From NCBI GenBank assembly GCA_016126025.1, contig JAEFDA010000075.1, positions 1-29,398 of the forward strand: 29,398 nt of DNA, in the 5' to 3' direction. Position numbers and translations under genes: made by a program. Of this stretch, positions 13,204 through 20,518 are shown one piece after another. Position 1 is the first letter of the stretch. The number at the start of each line of letters is the position of its first letter. This stretch comes from Nitrososphaerota archaeon (GTDB lineage: Archaea > Thermoproteota > Nitrososphaeria > Nitrososphaerales > Nitrosopumilaceae). The notes below the pieces were generated by a model. The model was not told the origin of the DNA. It made no database searches and worked only from the letters and a program-made list of their open reading frames with translations.

Positions 13204-14508
13204 CTACGGAATGATGTTTGCTAGGGCGTCGCCAAGCCGGTCTTCGTCAATCAGGTCTGCGTCCACCATGGCGTGCAGCTGAGCTGCCTGGGCCATCAGG
13301 TTGAAGAAGGTCGACTGATCAACCTCGCCGCTCTCGTATTGCTCTGTGATCTCGTCTATCCATGCATCCAGAACGCTGGATTGCCCATCACTCTCCCATA
13401 CGCTGACGGGTCCGTCGTATACCTGGACACCGTCGTACGTTATCTCTGATAGACCCTTCAGTCCTATGTTGCTGACCAGATCCGCGATGGGTACGTAGCC
13501 AAGCCGTGGGCTGAGCTGCTGTCCATCGGTAATCATCCAAGCAACCATGTCGACTAGCGCCTCTGCGCGTTCCTTGCCATTCGTAGACTCATTCAACTCT
13601 GGGTGGATTATCAGGTAAGAGAAGCTGGTTATGGGATACGAGTTGAGTCCCGGTGATGCCAGAAGGTCTACTCCGTGCCAACTCTCGCCTGCCTCCGGCA
13701 GCCAGAATGCTGCGGAGCCTGATGCGGCGCTGGCCGTATCTAGGCTTGGGGCTACAAAGTTGGTGCGGTCGCCGTTCTGTATGTGGGCGGTGGGGATGTC
13801 GTTCTGGAGCGCATAGGCCAGCGCAATGTAGCCTATGGAGTTGTCGGTAGTCCTGACGGTTCCGGCCACACCCTCGTTACCAGGGGAGCCTATTCCACTA
13901 GGCCATGGTACGCTCTTTGCCGCACCAATCTGCTCATCCCAGGCTGGGCATATCTTGGTCAGGTAGCTGGTGAACGCAAAGGTTGTTCCAGAACCATCGG
14001 ATCTGTGGACTGTTACAATATCCTCGCTGGGTAGTGTCAGGCCGGGGTTCTCGTCAGCTATCGCGGGGTCGTCCCATTGCGTGATCTCCTCCAGGAATAT
14101 GCCACAGAGGGCCTCTCCGGTAAGCTTCAGACCACTGGGAAGGTCGGCTACGTTATACGCTACAGATATGGCCCCGACCATCGCCGGTATGGTGATGGTT
14201 CCGGGAGCGGCTTCCTGCTCACGTTCACTCAAGGGCGCCTCGGTTGCTCCAAAGCTTCCCAACTTGTTGATGTGGTTTGTAACACCGCCGCCGCTGCCTA
14301 TGGAGTTGTAGTTGAGCTGGACATTTGATATCGCTCCATACTCCACCCTCCACAGGTCAATGAGCGGGAAGGCGAACGTTGCACCCGACCCTTCTATTCT
14401 TATATCGCTTGACTGTGCGTGTGCCAACGGCGCGCCCGCTCCGGACATCGGGGGGATCACGGCTGTCAGCATTATTGCTATGGTCGCAATTGCTGCTACT
14501 TTCTTCAT
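13204..14508 (-). CDS. pstS: Phosphate ABC transporter substrate-binding protein
   Basis: This 434-residue secreted lipid- or membrane-associated binding protein captures phosphate for the PstCAB importer. A signal peptide (KKVAAIATIAIMLTAVIPP) ends near residue 32 after HAQ. The mature protein opens with IRIEGSGATFAFPLIDLW, the classic PstS start. Phosphate-contact motifs follow: NYNSIGSGGGV, GATEAPLS and HRSDGSGTTFAF, the last being the strongest PstS signature. The ATG at 14508 is preferred since a TATA-like box is centred 25 bases upstream; in-frame starts at 14523 and 14550 would add residues before the signal peptide. No pstC, pstA or pstB lies next to it in this window, so they must be elsewhere. 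Codon use is a little less GC-biased than in the liv genes. Confidence 0.95.
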   Translation of the reverse strand: MKKVAAIATIAIMLTAVIPPMSGAGAPLAHAQSSDIRIEGSGATFAFPLIDLWRVEYGAISNVQLNYNSIGSGGGVTNHINKLGSFGATEAPLSEREQEAAPGTITIPAMVGAISVAYNVADLPSGLKLTGEALCGIFLEEITQWDDPAIADENPGLTLPSEDIVTVHRSDGSGTTFAFTSYLTKICPAWDEQIGAAKSVPWPSGIGSPGNEGVAGTVRTTDNSIGYIALAYALQNDIPTAHIQNGDRTNFVAPSLDTASAASGSAAFWLPEAGESWHGVDLLASPGLNSYPITSFSYLIIHPELNESTNGKERAEALVDMVAWMITDGQQLSPRLGYVPIADLVSNIGLKGLSEITYDGVQVYDGPVSVWESDGQSSVLDAWIDEITEQYESGEVDQSTFFNLMAQAAQLHAMVDADLIDEDRLGDALANIIP

Positions 14509-14527
14509 TGACGATGATGCCATCCAA

Positions 14528-14538
14528 CGATATAATCG
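14528..14538 (-). promoter_or_regulatory. TATA-like box of pstS
   Basis: CGATATAATCG (CGATTATATCG on minus) is centred 25 bases upstream of the ATG at 14508. A second palindromic box, CTATATAG, lies at 14601-14608 and could drive a longer transcript. Confidence 0.5.
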
Positions 14539-14866
14539 AAGATTGGTCATAGATTACTATTTGCAGTTGTGGATACGGTCCAGACGTACCCACATTGCCT
14601 CTATATAGATGGCGCCTAGTAGAAGCTTTTTGACTGGACGGCATCTGTCTCGGCCGGCATGGATGGCAGCTTGGAGCCTACGGAGCCGCTGGCCACCGCC
14701 GCGGCTTGCTCCATTAGACATGATTCGCAGTTAGCCGCAGGCTGCCTCCCACCCCGCAGCATGGCCGCGCGGCCGCCGCCATTCCCGCCCCGGGAGCCGT
14801 TCTTTACGGGAGCCGGCAACCTTACAGCCCGCCCGGCGCCGCATATACCCGGCCTCCAGACCCACA
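14539..14866. other. Intergenic region between pstS and livF, no gene seen
   Basis: Apart from the second TATA-like box at 14601-14608 the ~330 bases hold only chance-looking frames. No hairpin or T-run that would clearly end livF transcription was found. Confidence 0.4.
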
Positions 14867-15637
14867 CTAGTGCACGCCCAGATACATGCGCCCCAGCTCG
14901 GGGTGGGCCAGCAGCTCCGAGGGCGGCCCGTCAAAGACGTTCTTGCCGCTGGCAAACAAATACACCACGTCCCCCACCTTGAGGGCCCGCCGGACGTCCT
15001 GCTCCACCAGTATTATGGTGACGCCAAAGTCGTCGCGCATCTTGACTATATTCTCGAGCACCTCGTCGGCCAGCCGGGGCGAGAGCCCGGCGGTGGGCTC
15101 GTCGAACAGCATGAGCCTGGGCTTCCGCATCATGGCCATCCCCATGCCCAGCATCTGGCGCTGCCCGCCGCTCAGCACGGTGGACTTTTTGTTCTGGAAC
15201 TCCTTGAGTATGGGGAACGCCTCGAATATGGCCGGCAGCCTCTCGTTGAACTCCCTCTTGCTCAGTGTATAGCTGGACATGAACAGATTCTCCCGGATGG
15301 TCAGGTTGATGAACACGTTGTTGACCTGGGGCAGGTACGCAATCTTCTCGCGGGTCACCTTGTGCGGCGGCAGGCCGGTGATATTCTTGCCATAGTATGT
15401 GATGTCGCCCGAATATACCGTGGTGAGGCCGAAGATGCTCTTGAGCAGCGTGCTCTTGCCGCACCCGTTGGGGCCCACGATAACGGTGATGTCGTGCTCC
15501 CGGGCCTCAAAGTCTATCCCAAACAGTATGTGGCTCTTGCCGAAGCCCGCCTCCAAGGCCTTGGACTCCAGGACCACGCTGCCGGACCGGCGGGCCGGCG
15601 TGCTCGTCTCGCTCTTGCTGGAGGTGTCGTCTGCCAT
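14867..15637 (-). CDS. livF: Branched-chain amino acid-type ABC transporter ATPase (LivF-like)
   Basis: This 256-residue ATPase powers import through a two-permease channel at the inner face of the membrane. Walker A is GPNGCGKST, the Q-loop is near AYLPQ, the signature is LSGGQRQ and Walker B is LMLFDEPTAG. The switch position reads ILVEQD, the Gln form typical of LivF/UrtE rather than the usual His. The first ~20 residues (rich in Ser, Thr and Lys) are an extension. Its ATG is 2 bases after the livG stop, so the two are cotranscribed. Sequence alone does not tell branched-chain amino acids from urea or amides, which use the same transporter family. Confidence 0.92.
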   Translation of the reverse strand: MADDTSSKSETSTPARRSGSVVLESKALEAGFGKSHILFGIDFEAREHDITVIVGPNGCGKSTLLKSIFGLTTVYSGDITYYGKNITGLPPHKVTREKIAYLPQVNNVFINLTIRENLFMSSYTLSKREFNERLPAIFEAFPILKEFQNKKSTVLSGGQRQMLGMGMAMMRKPRLMLFDEPTAGLSPRLADEVLENIVKMRDDFGVTIILVEQDVRRALKVGDVVYLFASGKNVFDGPPSELLAHPELGRMYLGVH

Positions 15638-15639
15638 AT

Positions 15640-16398
15640 CTATGTCCCCAGGTACGACTCTATCACATCGGAGTTTTCCAGTATCTCCTCGGGCGTCCCC
15701 TCGGCTATCATCTTGCCCTGATCGGTGGCATATACCCTGTCCACGTACTGGAAGGCTATGTCCAGGCGGTGCTCTATCACCAGAAACGTGATTCCGTGCT
15801 GGGCGCAGATTTCATTGATCTTTTTGAATATCTCGTGCGCCAGCGTGGGGTTCACGCCGGCTATGGGCTCGTCCATGAAGATCATCTTGGCGCCCGTCAT
15901 CATTATGCGGCCCAGCTCCAGCAGCTTCATCTGGCCGCCGCTCAGGTTGCTGCTCAGGTTGTCCACCACGCGCGTCAGGTTTACCATCTCAAGTATCTCG
16001 TCGGCCATCTTCTGGAGCTTCCGCTCGTCGGCCACCCACCGGTAGCGCAGCGGGGCGTTGCGGTACCGGTCCCCCCGGTTGTCCGTGCTGGATGTAATCA
16101 GGTTCTCGTTCACGTTGAGGTTTATGAACGGCTGCGGTATCTGGAACGACCTGGCCAGCCCATATCGGTACACCTCGTGGGGCTCCTTGCCGGTTATGTC
16201 GTGGCCGTCGAAGTGGACGGTTCCCGAGCTGGGCTTGAGGGCGCCGGCTATGACGTTCACCAGGGTGGTCTTGCCGCTGCCGTTGGGCCCTATGAGCTGG
16301 TGCACCTTGCCCGCCTCCAAGTCCAGGTCGATGCTCTCCAGCACCACGTGCCCGTCAAAGTGCTTTCCCAAGTTCCTGACACTGAGGAGGGTTTCCAC
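15640..16398 (-). CDS. livG: Branched-chain amino acid-type ABC transporter ATPase (LivG-like)
   Basis: This 252-residue ATPase is the partner of the livF product. Walker A is GPNGSGKTT, the signature LSGGQMK, Walker B MIFMDEPIAGVNP and the switch His is in LVIEHRLD, all in LivG/UrtD style. Inserts after the Q-loop (SFQIPQPFINLNV) are typical of LivG. The start is taken as the GTG at 16398 (METLLSVRNLGKHF). An AT-rich box lies 24 bases upstream, and the longer open frame beyond would run into the divergent livH gene. It shares a 49-base promoter region with livH. Confidence 0.92.
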   Translation of the reverse strand: METLLSVRNLGKHFDGHVVLESIDLDLEAGKVHQLIGPNGSGKTTLVNVIAGALKPSSGTVHFDGHDITGKEPHEVYRYGLARSFQIPQPFINLNVNENLITSSTDNRGDRYRNAPLRYRWVADERKLQKMADEILEMVNLTRVVDNLSSNLSGGQMKLLELGRIMMTGAKMIFMDEPIAGVNPTLAHEIFKKINEICAQHGITFLVIEHRLDIAFQYVDRVYATDQGKMIAEGTPEEILENSDVIESYLGT

Positions 16399-16416
16399 AG
16401 AGTTCCCCGCCCTATA

Positions 16417-16427
16417 CACAAATAAAG
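16417..16427. promoter_or_regulatory. Shared two-way TATA-like element for livGF and livHM
   Basis: CACAAATAAAG is the only AT-rich box in the 49 bases between the GTG of livG and the ATG of livH. Its centre is about 25 bases from each start codon, so one element appears to serve both directions. Confidence 0.55.
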
Positions 16428-16447
16428 CAGTTTCCCATCCATCACGT

Positions 16448-17368
16448 ATGATAAACCCCGTGTTTTTTGATGCGGCGGTATTTGCCAGCCTGCTGGTGCT
16501 GCTCAGCCTGGGCCTGACCCTCACATACCTAACCACCAAGGTGCCCAACTTTGCGCACGCCTCCTTTGCCACCCTGGGCGTGTACATGACGCTGGTGGCG
16601 TCCCGCGTGTGGGAGACCAACCCCTACCTGGCCGTGCCGGTGGCCTTTGTGCTGTCCGGGGCGGTGGCCGTGGCGCTGTACACGTTCATACTCAAGCCGC
16701 TGGCCAAGAGGGGGGCGAGCGACGCCATACAGATGATCGCGACCCTGGCGTTCGACATGGTGCTGATAGCGGGCCTCAACATACTGGCCGACTACCTCAC
16801 CGAGACGTTCCGCGTCAAGTCCCGGGAGTTTACGCTGCGCAGCTTTGATCTGGAGTTCATGGACCTGCCCATGATAGTGACGGTGGCGCCCATAGCCGTG
16901 GCCGTCATAGGGATAGCGCTCTACCTGATGCTCAAGAAGACCAAGTTCGGCATAGCGGTGCGCGCCTCCACCGAGAATCCGGACCTCTCCGGCACGGTGG
17001 GCATAAACGTAAAGGCCGTATACACCGTCGCGTGGTGGATAGCCGGGGGGCTGGCCGGGGTGGCCGGGGCCCTCATGGCGCTCTGGTTTTTGGGGGACCC
17101 GAACCTGGGGCCGCTGCTGATACCCAGCGTCTTTGCCGCCAGCATAGCGGGGGGCTTCACCAACATATTCGGCGCCGTCGCCGGGGGGCTGCTGGTGGGG
17201 CTGGCCGAGGTGCTGGGGACCAGGTTCCTGGCCGGGGAGCTGGGAAGCTGGCTCATAGCGTACAGGCCGCTCATACCCCTCATCATAATAGCGGTGACGC
17301 TGATGTTCGCCCCGCGGGGAATCACCGGCATCAACTGGTCCAAGATCAGGAGTAGGATATGGCGATAG
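16448..17368 (+). CDS. livH: Branched-chain amino acid-type ABC transporter permease (LivH-like)
   Basis: This 306-residue integral membrane protein has about eight hydrophobic segments. The family's N-terminal pattern is clear: FASLLVLLSLGLTLTYLTTKVPNFAHA resembles the 'G..L.yG..g..NfAhG' start of LivH. The cytoplasmic coupling loop is KTKFGIAVRASTENPDLSGTVGIN, and the end is PLIPLIIIAVTLMFAPRGI. It forms the channel with LivM. The start at 16448 is supported by the AT box 25 bases upstream. It overlaps livM by 10 bases. No periplasmic-type binding protein gene is adjacent, although the system needs one. Confidence 0.93.
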   Translation: MINPVFFDAAVFASLLVLLSLGLTLTYLTTKVPNFAHASFATLGVYMTLVASRVWETNPYLAVPVAFVLSGAVAVALYTFILKPLAKRGASDAIQMIATLAFDMVLIAGLNILADYLTETFRVKSREFTLRSFDLEFMDLPMIVTVAPIAVAVIGIALYLMLKKTKFGIAVRASTENPDLSGTVGINVKAVYTVAWWIAGGLAGVAGALMALWFLGDPNLGPLLIPSVFAASIAGGFTNIFGAVAGGLLVGLAEVLGTRFLAGELGSWLIAYRPLIPLIIIAVTLMFAPRGITGINWSKIRSRIWR

Positions 17369-18420
17369 AGCCCGCCGCCATATTCATCATAGACCTGGCG
17401 GCCATCTTCGCCATATACGCGATAATCAACCTGAGCCTGAACCTGGAGTTCGGGTACGGCGGCATCCCCAACTTCGGCAAGGTGCTGGCGGTGGGGGCGG
17501 GGGCCTTCGTTATAGCATCGATGCCCGGGCGCATCATAGCGTGGATAGCCGGGATAGAGGGCGACTACATCCGGGAGAACCTCACCGTGGTCGCGCAGGT
17601 GAACGCCTGGCTGCTGGAAAACCCCGTGCCCGGGTTTGCCATATTCGCGATGGCGGTGGCGATGGCCGCCCTGGTGGGCGGGGCGCTGGGCGCCGTCACC
17701 TCGTACCCGGCCCTGCGGCTCCGCGGCGACTACCTGGCCATCACGCTGCTGGCGTTCGGCGAGAGCATCCGCATAATAGGGAACAACTTCCCGCCGCTGG
17801 TGGGGGGCACGCTGGGCGTGCAGGTGCCGGATCCGCTCTCGTTCGTGCCCGACGAGCTGCGCTTCCCCACCGCCAGCCTGGTGCTGATGATCATGGTGGT
17901 CGTGGTATACCTATACTGCGAGAGGACCATCCGCTCCCCCCTGGGCCGCTCCCTGCGGGCCATACGGGACAACGAGCTGGCCGCCGAGTCCCTGGGCAAG
18001 GACACCGGGCGCGTCCGCATGAAGACCATAATGGTCGCCTCGGCCATAGCGGCCATCGCGGGGGCCCTGTACGCCGTTTATGTGGGCAGTACGATAGCCA
18101 TCGCGTACGACCGCGCCAGCTGGACGTTCTGGCCGTTCCTGATGATTTTGATCGGCGGCCTGGCCAACAACAAGGGGGTGCTGGTGGGGACGCTGCTGTT
18201 TGTGGCGCTGCGCAAGTTGATAATCTTCTTCAAGGACTCGTTCGAGGGGTTCGTTCCCTTTGATGTGGTGTGGCTGGATTTGCTGCTGCTGGGCAGCATA
18301 CTGCTGGCCGTGCTGCTCTTCAGGCCGCAGGGGGTGGTGGTGGAGAAGCCCACGCACACATTGGGCCGCCCCCCCACCGACAGGGGTATCAAGCGCGTCT
18401 TCAACCTGCTCTTCCGCTAG
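17359..18420 (+). CDS. livM: Branched-chain amino acid-type ABC transporter permease (LivM-like)
   Basis: This 353-residue membrane protein is the second channel half. LivM marks are NLSLNLEFGYGGIPNFGKV near the start, ALRLRGDYLAITLLAFGESIR in the middle, and the coupling segment RSPLGRSLRAIRDNELAAESLGKD, followed by several hydrophobic segments and LFRPQGV near the end. The ATG overlaps the last 10 bases of livH and is preceded by AGGAGTAGG, a ribosome-binding-like sequence; this is unusual for the window, where first genes appear leaderless. The basic C-terminal tail may contact the ATPases. With livFG, it makes the complete membrane part of an importer. Confidence 0.93.
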   Translation: MAIEPAAIFIIDLAAIFAIYAIINLSLNLEFGYGGIPNFGKVLAVGAGAFVIASMPGRIIAWIAGIEGDYIRENLTVVAQVNAWLLENPVPGFAIFAMAVAMAALVGGALGAVTSYPALRLRGDYLAITLLAFGESIRIIGNNFPPLVGGTLGVQVPDPLSFVPDELRFPTASLVLMIMVVVVYLYCERTIRSPLGRSLRAIRDNELAAESLGKDTGRVRMKTIMVASAIAAIAGALYAVYVGSTIAIAYDRASWTFWPFLMILIGGLANNKGVLVGTLLFVALRKLIIFFKDSFEGFVPFDVVWLDLLLLGSILLAVLLFRPQGVVVEKPTHTLGRPPTDRGIKRVFNLLFR

Positions 18421-18590
18421 CGTGCGCCTCCGCCGGCGGGTCTGGGCGTTGGTGGCATCGCCCGCCGTTCCCACATGGTACCACTCTAGGCCGCGCCGAC
18501 CGGTCAGGACATCTTAGCCGTACTACATGGCCTGCTGGTTTGAAAGATATGGTGGAACCCGCCGCGGCCTTCCCGGACCGGGCTGCCCGG

Positions 18591-19256
18591 CTACTCCAGC
18601 CGGAACGTCTGCGCTATGCGCTCAAACTCGGGCAGGTGGTCCGGAAAGGTCCCCTCCGCGCTCTCGTACTTTATCTCGTATATGTGGCCCTCGTACTCAA
18701 AGCTGTACGACTTGCCCTGTATTACCCAGTCGAATATGGTCACCGTGTACTCGTCAACGTATCCGGGATTGCCCGCCACGTCGGTCTCGGCAAAGAGCGT
18801 GTGGTGGAATGCATCACCCAGATACTCGTCCAGGAGGGCCAGGCCCACCTCGCGGTGCTCGGTGATGTTCGCGCCCAGCATTCCCCCGGAGCTCACCGAT
18901 ATTATCGCCGGTATCCTGTCGTCGATGGTCTCCAGTTTTATGATCGAGTCGCGAATGCCTCCGGTGGCCTCGTCCCAGATGGGCGCCTGCCTCTCCCAGT
19001 CGCCGGGCTGCTCTATGGAGTACTTGCCGTCCCGGACCAGCCTCTGGGTGTCGCCGTCCCCGCCCAGGTTGATGTAGCCGGCATCCACCAGCCACTGCAG
19101 TGAGTTGACGTACTCGGCATCGCTGACCAGTCCCTCGGCCCACCACCCGGCCACGTTCTTTATCCAGTCTGGGATGGCCTCCTGCTCGGAGAACGCGGCG
19201 GTGGCGGTCAGGAGCCCGGCCGCTGCCACTGCCGCTGCCACCGCATACCACCTCAT
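18591..19256 (-). CDS. Secreted protein with IPDWIKN motif and PsbP-like tail
   Basis: This 221-residue exported protein has a signal peptide (RWYAVAAAVAAAGLLTATAAF). Next comes IPDWIKNVAGWWAEG, then VNSLQWLVDAGYI. I associate this ~45-residue helical module with many secreted proteins of this archaeal phylum. The remaining ~150 residues begin with GKYSIEQPGDWE and end with EFERIAQTFRLE, the layout of PsbP/MOG1-like domains ('ysi.yP.gW' and a final 'i..sF'); that assignment is moderate. The ATG at 19256 is chosen because a TATA-like box is centred 26 bases upstream and it gives a clean signal peptide. It is divergent from the winged-helix genes. The function is unknown. Confidence 0.82.
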   Translation of the reverse strand: MRWYAVAAAVAAAGLLTATAAFSEQEAIPDWIKNVAGWWAEGLVSDAEYVNSLQWLVDAGYINLGGDGDTQRLVRDGKYSIEQPGDWERQAPIWDEATGGIRDSIIKLETIDDRIPAIISVSSGGMLGANITEHREVGLALLDEYLGDAFHHTLFAETDVAGNPGYVDEYTVTIFDWVIQGKSYSFEYEGHIYEIKYESAEGTFPDHLPEFERIAQTFRLE

Positions 19257-19277
19257 GCCCTCTCTCAGACCTGATGG

Positions 19278-19286
19278 CATATTAAC
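19278..19286 (-). promoter_or_regulatory. TATA-like box of the secreted PsbP-like gene
   Basis: CATATTAAC on plus (GTTAATATG on minus) is centred 26 bases before the ATG at 19256. Confidence 0.5.
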
Positions 19287-19380
19287 TAGCTGTATGGTGA
19301 GCAGGGGGGCATGGATACGGCCAGGGGTGAAACGCCGCCTGACAGCCATTTATTCCACATCCGGAGAACAATATAACGCC

Positions 19381-19390
19381 GTTTAAATAA
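19381..19390 (+). promoter_or_regulatory. TATA-like box of the winged-helix gene pair
   Basis: GTTTAAATAA is centred about 26 bases before the GTG at 19412. It supports that start and a leaderless transcript. Confidence 0.6.
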
Positions 19391-19411
19391 CCGCTGGCCA
19401 CCCGGCCATTC

Positions 19412-20086
19412 GTGAACAGGACGCCCTCGCTGCTACAGTCGACAAGGTACAACACGTCCCAGAAGATACTGGAGGAGCTGGCCGACGCCGAGTCGAGGCC
19501 AATCCTCTTCTCGTCCGTAACGAATGAGCGGAGCGCCGCGGAGCTCTCCGAGCTGCTGCACATACCCCTCAGCTCCGTATACAAAAAACTGGACAAGCTG
19601 CGACAGCTGGGCCTGATAACCGTCGCCCGCACCGTCATGGACGCCAACCGCAAGAGGGTCAAGATGTACAAGAGCAACATCGCCGAGGCCAGCATCCACA
19701 TAAAGAACCATGCCCCGGACCTGGAGCCGGTCCCGGACCCCATCCTGGTGGCCAACAAGTCCGGGTCTGCCGGCGAGGGACACGAGCTCATATCGCAGGA
19801 CGAGTTCGATATTACCAGAATGATAATAGAGGAGCTGGGCAACGCCCGCTCCCGGGCCGTACTATTTTCGATACGCGACAGCGCCAAGAACTCCCGCGCC
19901 GTATCCGTGGAGCTCCAGATGCCCCTATCCGTCGTCTCCGACGCCTTGGCGCGCCTCGAATATTTGGGCCTGGCCGAGAAGCTCGTCGCCGACGGGAACG
20001 AGACCGGAGCGTACAGGAGCCGCATAGCGGAGGCCAGCATCACCATAAGCGGTTCGGAACCGACACTGGCGCTCGTGGAGAACTGA
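19412..20086 (+). CDS. Regulator with two tandem winged-helix domains
   Basis: This 224-residue DNA-binding protein is built from two copies of one ArsR-like winged-helix module, at about residues 12-105 and 128-224. Each copy has the pattern 'I(L/I)EEL..A.SR.(I/V)LFS', then a helix-turn-helix (SAAELSELLHIPLSSVYKKLDKLRQLGLI in copy one, by position 19532-19618), then a wing ending in YKSNIAEASI or YRSRIAEASI. The module copies are clearly related to each other and to the single-module protein encoded next. No sensor domain or metal-binding Cys cluster is visible, so what it responds to is unknown. The start is a GTG placed 26 bases after a TATA-like box. Confidence 0.85.
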   Translation: MNRTPSLLQSTRYNTSQKILEELADAESRPILFSSVTNERSAAELSELLHIPLSSVYKKLDKLRQLGLITVARTVMDANRKRVKMYKSNIAEASIHIKNHAPDLEPVPDPILVANKSGSAGEGHELISQDEFDITRMIIEELGNARSRAVLFSIRDSAKNSRAVSVELQMPLSVVSDALARLEYLGLAEKLVADGNETGAYRSRIAEASITISGSEPTLALVEN

Positions 20087-20155
20087 GGTGGCCGGATTGG
20101 GCGCGTCGCTATGTGGTCCGGCGCAAGCCGCCGGCATGCCGGGGATGGGGCGGCC

Positions 20156-20488
20156 GTGACCAAGTCCCGCATACTCCTGCTCAGCGAGTACGACATAACA
20201 CAAAAGATCATAGAGGCGCTCAGCAACGTCTGCGCCCGGGCAATACTCTTCTCGGTGCGGGACGAGGCCAAGGACGTCGGCAGGATAGCCGCCGAGCTGG
20301 AGGTCTCCCTCTCCACCGTATACACCACATTACGGCGCCTGGAGGATCTGGCCCTGGTGGAGAAGCGGTACGACCTGAACGGCAAGACGAAGATCATGGT
20401 GTATCGGAGCAGGATAAGCCGGGCCGAGATACTGATGGACGGCGAGGAGCCGGAGCTGAGGCTCATCTCCGCTGAGTCCGGCCGGTAG
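20156..20488 (+). CDS. Single winged-helix transcriptional regulator
   Basis: This 110-residue protein consists of one winged-helix module. DITQKIIEALSNVCARAILFS opens it, ELEVSLSTVYTTLRRLEDLAL is the recognition region and YRSRISRAEILM the wing end. It matches the second module of the preceding gene in order and length (DITRMIIEEL, YRSRIAEASI), so the pair arose by duplication. The GTG at 20156 is preferred over the ATG at 20111, whose extra 15 residues look non-coding. No TATA-like box is visible in the 69-base gap, so it is probably cotranscribed with its neighbour. It may form a heterodimer with the larger protein, by inference. It ends 30 bases from the convergent ilvD. Confidence 0.82.
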   Translation: MTKSRILLLSEYDITQKIIEALSNVCARAILFSVRDEAKDVGRIAAELEVSLSTVYTTLRRLEDLALVEKRYDLNGKTKIMVYRSRISRAEILMDGEEPELRLISAESGR

Positions 20489-20518
20489 ATACAGTACTCT
20501 GGGACCACATGTAGTCCG

